A stretch of DNA of 64,000 bases, taken from assembly GCF_905475395.1 (NCBI RefSeq), contig NC_058338.1, forward strand, positions 49,573,935 through 49,637,934, given 5' to 3'. Both the position numbers and the translations under genes were made by a program. Under the pieces are notes generated by a model. That model saw nothing but the letters and a program-made list of their open reading frames with translations, made no database searches and had not been told where the DNA came from. The number at the start of each line of letters is the position of its first letter. The stretch's first letter is position 1. This DNA is from Chrysoperla carnea (taxonomy: Eukaryota; Arthropoda; Insecta; Neuroptera; Chrysopidae). Positions 62,001-64,000 of this stretch are shown one piece after another.

Positions 62001-62296
62001 AATTAGTATTAAGCCTATTCTACAATAATTGAGTTCGGAAGCGTTTTGTCAGTCGGTGGTTATTAATGTATGGAGTTGCTTAACTTGTAAATTTTTATTG
62101 CATAATAATTAAAATATTTATCAAAACAAATTTGGTCCCCGACTGTAATTCCTAAAATCCCTTAAATTATTATTTTAACATAGTACCTTTTTCTGCCCCT
62201 CATTTAATGCAAATTTCCCAACATCTTTACCAAAAATTCTTAGTTTGTGCCACAAACTTTGTGGAGGATTTAAAAATTACTTTCTTTTTATTATAG
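59039..62296 (+). other. FAM91A1: 3.3-kb second intron of FAM91A1
   Basis: GTAAGT donor to TTATAG acceptor. It contains a perfect 208-bp tandem duplication (59518-59933), and near 59271-59360 a diverged copy of sequence found just upstream of the gene (58487-58548). No exon is expected here because exons 2 and 3 join exactly at a FAM91 conserved block. Confidence 0.75.
59518..59933 (+). repeat. Perfect 208-bp tandem duplication
   Basis: Two head-to-tail units (59518-59725 and 59726-59933) that I read as identical throughout, within FAM91A1 intron 2. The unit begins TTAAACTTGCCTTATG and ends CCTTATTCCTTCAT. Identity implies a very recent duplication, or an assembly artefact. Confidence 0.9.
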
Positions 62297-62691
62297 TACG
62301 TAACGTTTTAAAAAATGAACGGCGATATTACGAAAGAGTGGTGGCCTGTAGCCGAGAACGTCTTATGTTATTCCCATACCATTTGGCCGACATGATTGTT
62401 AAAGGTTTACGAATAACACCATTCAGCTATTACATCAGTGTGGTCGAACGCCTAATACAAGCTGATAAAAGTTATGATACATTACCAAATTTTACCGCTG
62501 CAGATTGTTTACGATTACTGGGTATTGGACGAAATGAGTATATTGAATTAATGAATAAGTCCCGTTCGGGGCGACGTAGTTTGTTTGGACGGAGAAATGT
62601 ACGTGCATTATTACCGTCAGTTCCATTAGAAATACATATGGAACCTTGGTGGCGATTAGAAGTTGGATTAATTCTAGAGGATGATATTAAG
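62297..62691 (+). CDS. FAM91A1: FAM91A1, coding exon 3
   Basis: Acceptor TTATAG, donor GTGAGT; 395 bases, entering in phase 1 and leaving in phase 0. It encodes the most conserved part of the FAM91 N-terminal domain: VRNVLKNERRYYE, RLMLFPYHLADMIVKGLRI, PNFTAADCLRLLGIGRN, and a segment ending EDDIK. These match vertebrate FAM91A1 nearly residue for residue in the YPYHLSD-MVKGLRITPFSYY and PNFTAADCLRLLGIGRNxY blocks. Codon use is AT-rich like the neighbours. An open reading frame continues upstream of the acceptor into the intron, but those residues do not match the family, so the exon starts at 62297. Confidence 0.93.
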
Positions 62692-63413
62692 GTGAGTTAT
62701 AGATTTAGATAGTGGTTCTGCCAACTCTATGTCTGCTCGCCAAACTATAAATTAATTAACGGGATCCTTACAAATGTGAATATTACGTTCAACTGTTTTG
62801 TTAATCATAATTCACGTTTATAGATAATGCGCCAAAGCCCACGTAGTCGTACGCACATTTCCAAAAAGACACTCCTGCACCAACAGCTTATATAACAATT
62901 TCGTATTTTTACCTTTGTCCTGTTTAACAGATCAATTTTTAAATTTAAATTTCACTAACTACTCGAGATCGTATTTTAATAAAATTAAGAATTCTAAAAG
63001 TGAAATAAATATACAAAGAAAATTCATAAAAAACATTCTGATCATTTGGTCGTTTTCATAGCGATAAATCCTAGGTTATATAATTAATTAACTGTTAATA
63101 GAAATATGGAATACAATGATTAAAGTTCAAAAAAGTTAAATTATCACAATGATTATGATTTTGACTTGCAAAATCTACCCCTGCATGATAGTCAAATCGT
63201 TTTTCCTGTTTTACGACTTTTCCTTTAAGTTTTAACATAGCTTGCAATTACTATCTGGTAGCTCGAAATTATGATATATGCTGATTTTCTATTTTTTGGA
63301 AACAACTACCTTACTCTAGTGACATTTTTAGCCGTGAATATTTTAAATTGAAGTTGGTGGGACCATGACATATTTTTACTTGTAAGTTACTAAAAATTAT
63401 AAATATTTTTTAG
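62692..63413 (+). other. FAM91A1: Third intron of FAM91A1
   Basis: GTGAGT donor to TTTTTAG acceptor, 722 bases of AT-rich sequence with nothing further recognised. Confidence 0.8.
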
Positions 63414-63674
63414 ATGGTCACTCTATCAGAGAAAGAACTTATTGATAAATTAATCGATTTAGGATCTCAAACAGCTGGTGATTTAGATTTTAATATTGTT
63501 AAAACATTGTATAGAAAGGGTTTAGTATATTTAGATGTTCCAATTACTGGTGCTGATCGAGTTCAAGTACCCCCGCTACAAGGTTTCGTTATGAATCGTA
63601 TTTTGGGTGATTATTTTGAAACATTATTGTATAAAATATTTGTGTCAATTGATGAACATATGACTGTTTCTGAG
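63414..63674 (+). CDS. FAM91A1: FAM91A1, coding exon 4
   Basis: Acceptor TTTTTAG and donor GTAATT bound 87 codons in phase 0 at both ends. The product includes a DLGSQTAGDLDFNIVKTLY segment, KGLVYLDVPITGADRV, and [19 protein letters not shown] followed by FVSIDEHMTVSE. Vertebrate FAM91A1 has the same order (SGSLDYNVVHSLYNKG-YLDVP, then [27 protein letters not shown]). The ATG at the exon start is internal. Flanking introns are 722 and 60 bases. Confidence 0.93.
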
Positions 63675-63734
63675 GTAATTATATTTTTTTTTAAATATTA
63701 ATTGAATTCGAATTAATTGCTTTTTCTTTTGCAG

Positions 63735-63892
63735 TTAGCCGCTGTTTTACAAGTTGATGTTGAACTAGTAAAACAAGCTGTTTCATTGTATTGTCGATTA
63801 GGTTTTGCAAACAAGTTAAATGCTGATCCAGAATGGGATTTAGCGAAACGGCATCCGTCCTGGAATAATCGAACTTCACCACGTTTAATTAA
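63735..63892 (+). CDS. FAM91A1: FAM91A1, coding exon 5 (gene continues past the window)
   Basis: Acceptor TTTTGCAG and donor GTAAGT; 158 bases from phase 0, leaving two bases of a split codon. It encodes [20 protein letters not shown] then RLGFANK and a region ending [13 protein letters not shown]. This matches the vertebrate segment ELANVLEIDLSLVKNAVSMYCRLGFAxKK followed by HxSW. The remaining 108 bases of the window are the start of the next intron. Confidence 0.92.
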
Positions 63893-64000
63893 GTAAGTTA
63901 TTATAATTGTTTTTTATTTACAAAATCTGGGATAAGGTGCCGTCATTTAAAAGTGTATCATTCGTTATCTAGAACTATCTCGAATCAAGAAAAAATACAC

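Overview
This is a stretch of an AT-rich animal nuclear genome, almost certainly an insect. The evidence is spliced genes with GT/AG introns up to about 12.8 kb, a dense load of non-autonomous DNA transposons, a short insertion with a tail of the arthropod telomere-type repeat CCTAA, and gene content: a SoxC-type factor, adenosine-deaminase-related growth factors and FAM91A1. The order cannot be fixed from sequence alone. No operons, CRISPR arrays or bacterial features are present.

Layout. Positions 1-27494 hold no exon I can support. They are probably an upstream intron and/or 5' flank of the first gene and are packed with MITEs, Helitron-like elements, a tRNA-derived SINE and a hAT relic. 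Exons at 27495-27677, 40435-40627 and 42659-42897 (+) join in frame and encode the last ~204 residues of a protein whose C-terminus matches the SoxC (Sox4/11/12, insect Sox14) activation domain. The HMG box lies outside the window. Positions 42898-50611 are intergenic, with foldbacks and the CCTAA-tailed insertion.

Two tandem, same-strand, single-exon genes follow: 50612-52135 and 55469-57001. They encode secreted adenosine deaminases of the ADGF/ADA2 family, both with complete zinc and catalytic residues. They would act outside the cell, converting adenosine to inosine. From 58729 to the right edge lie the first five coding exons (about 324 codons) of FAM91A1, a trans-Golgi vesicle-tethering factor; the gene continues beyond the window. 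The gene groups are functionally unrelated; only the ADGF pair is a paralogous cluster.

Repeats. Most of the remaining sequence is repeat-derived. Best supported are: a four-copy hAT MITE family (two copies with perfect 8-bp target duplications); a 945-bp hAT relic keeping the transposase C-terminus, with a palindromic MITE nested inside it; a pogo-like MITE; Helitron-like elements ending in CTAG; a tRNA-derived SINE pair; several foldback elements; a perfect 208-bp tandem duplication in a FAM91A1 intron; and two neighbouring palindromic elements whose arms differ between copies but match within each copy. I saw no clear new protein system. The most unusual signals are these compensated palindrome arms, a ~308-nt near-perfect hairpin inside a SoxC-type intron, and the CCTAA-tailed retroposed insertion.
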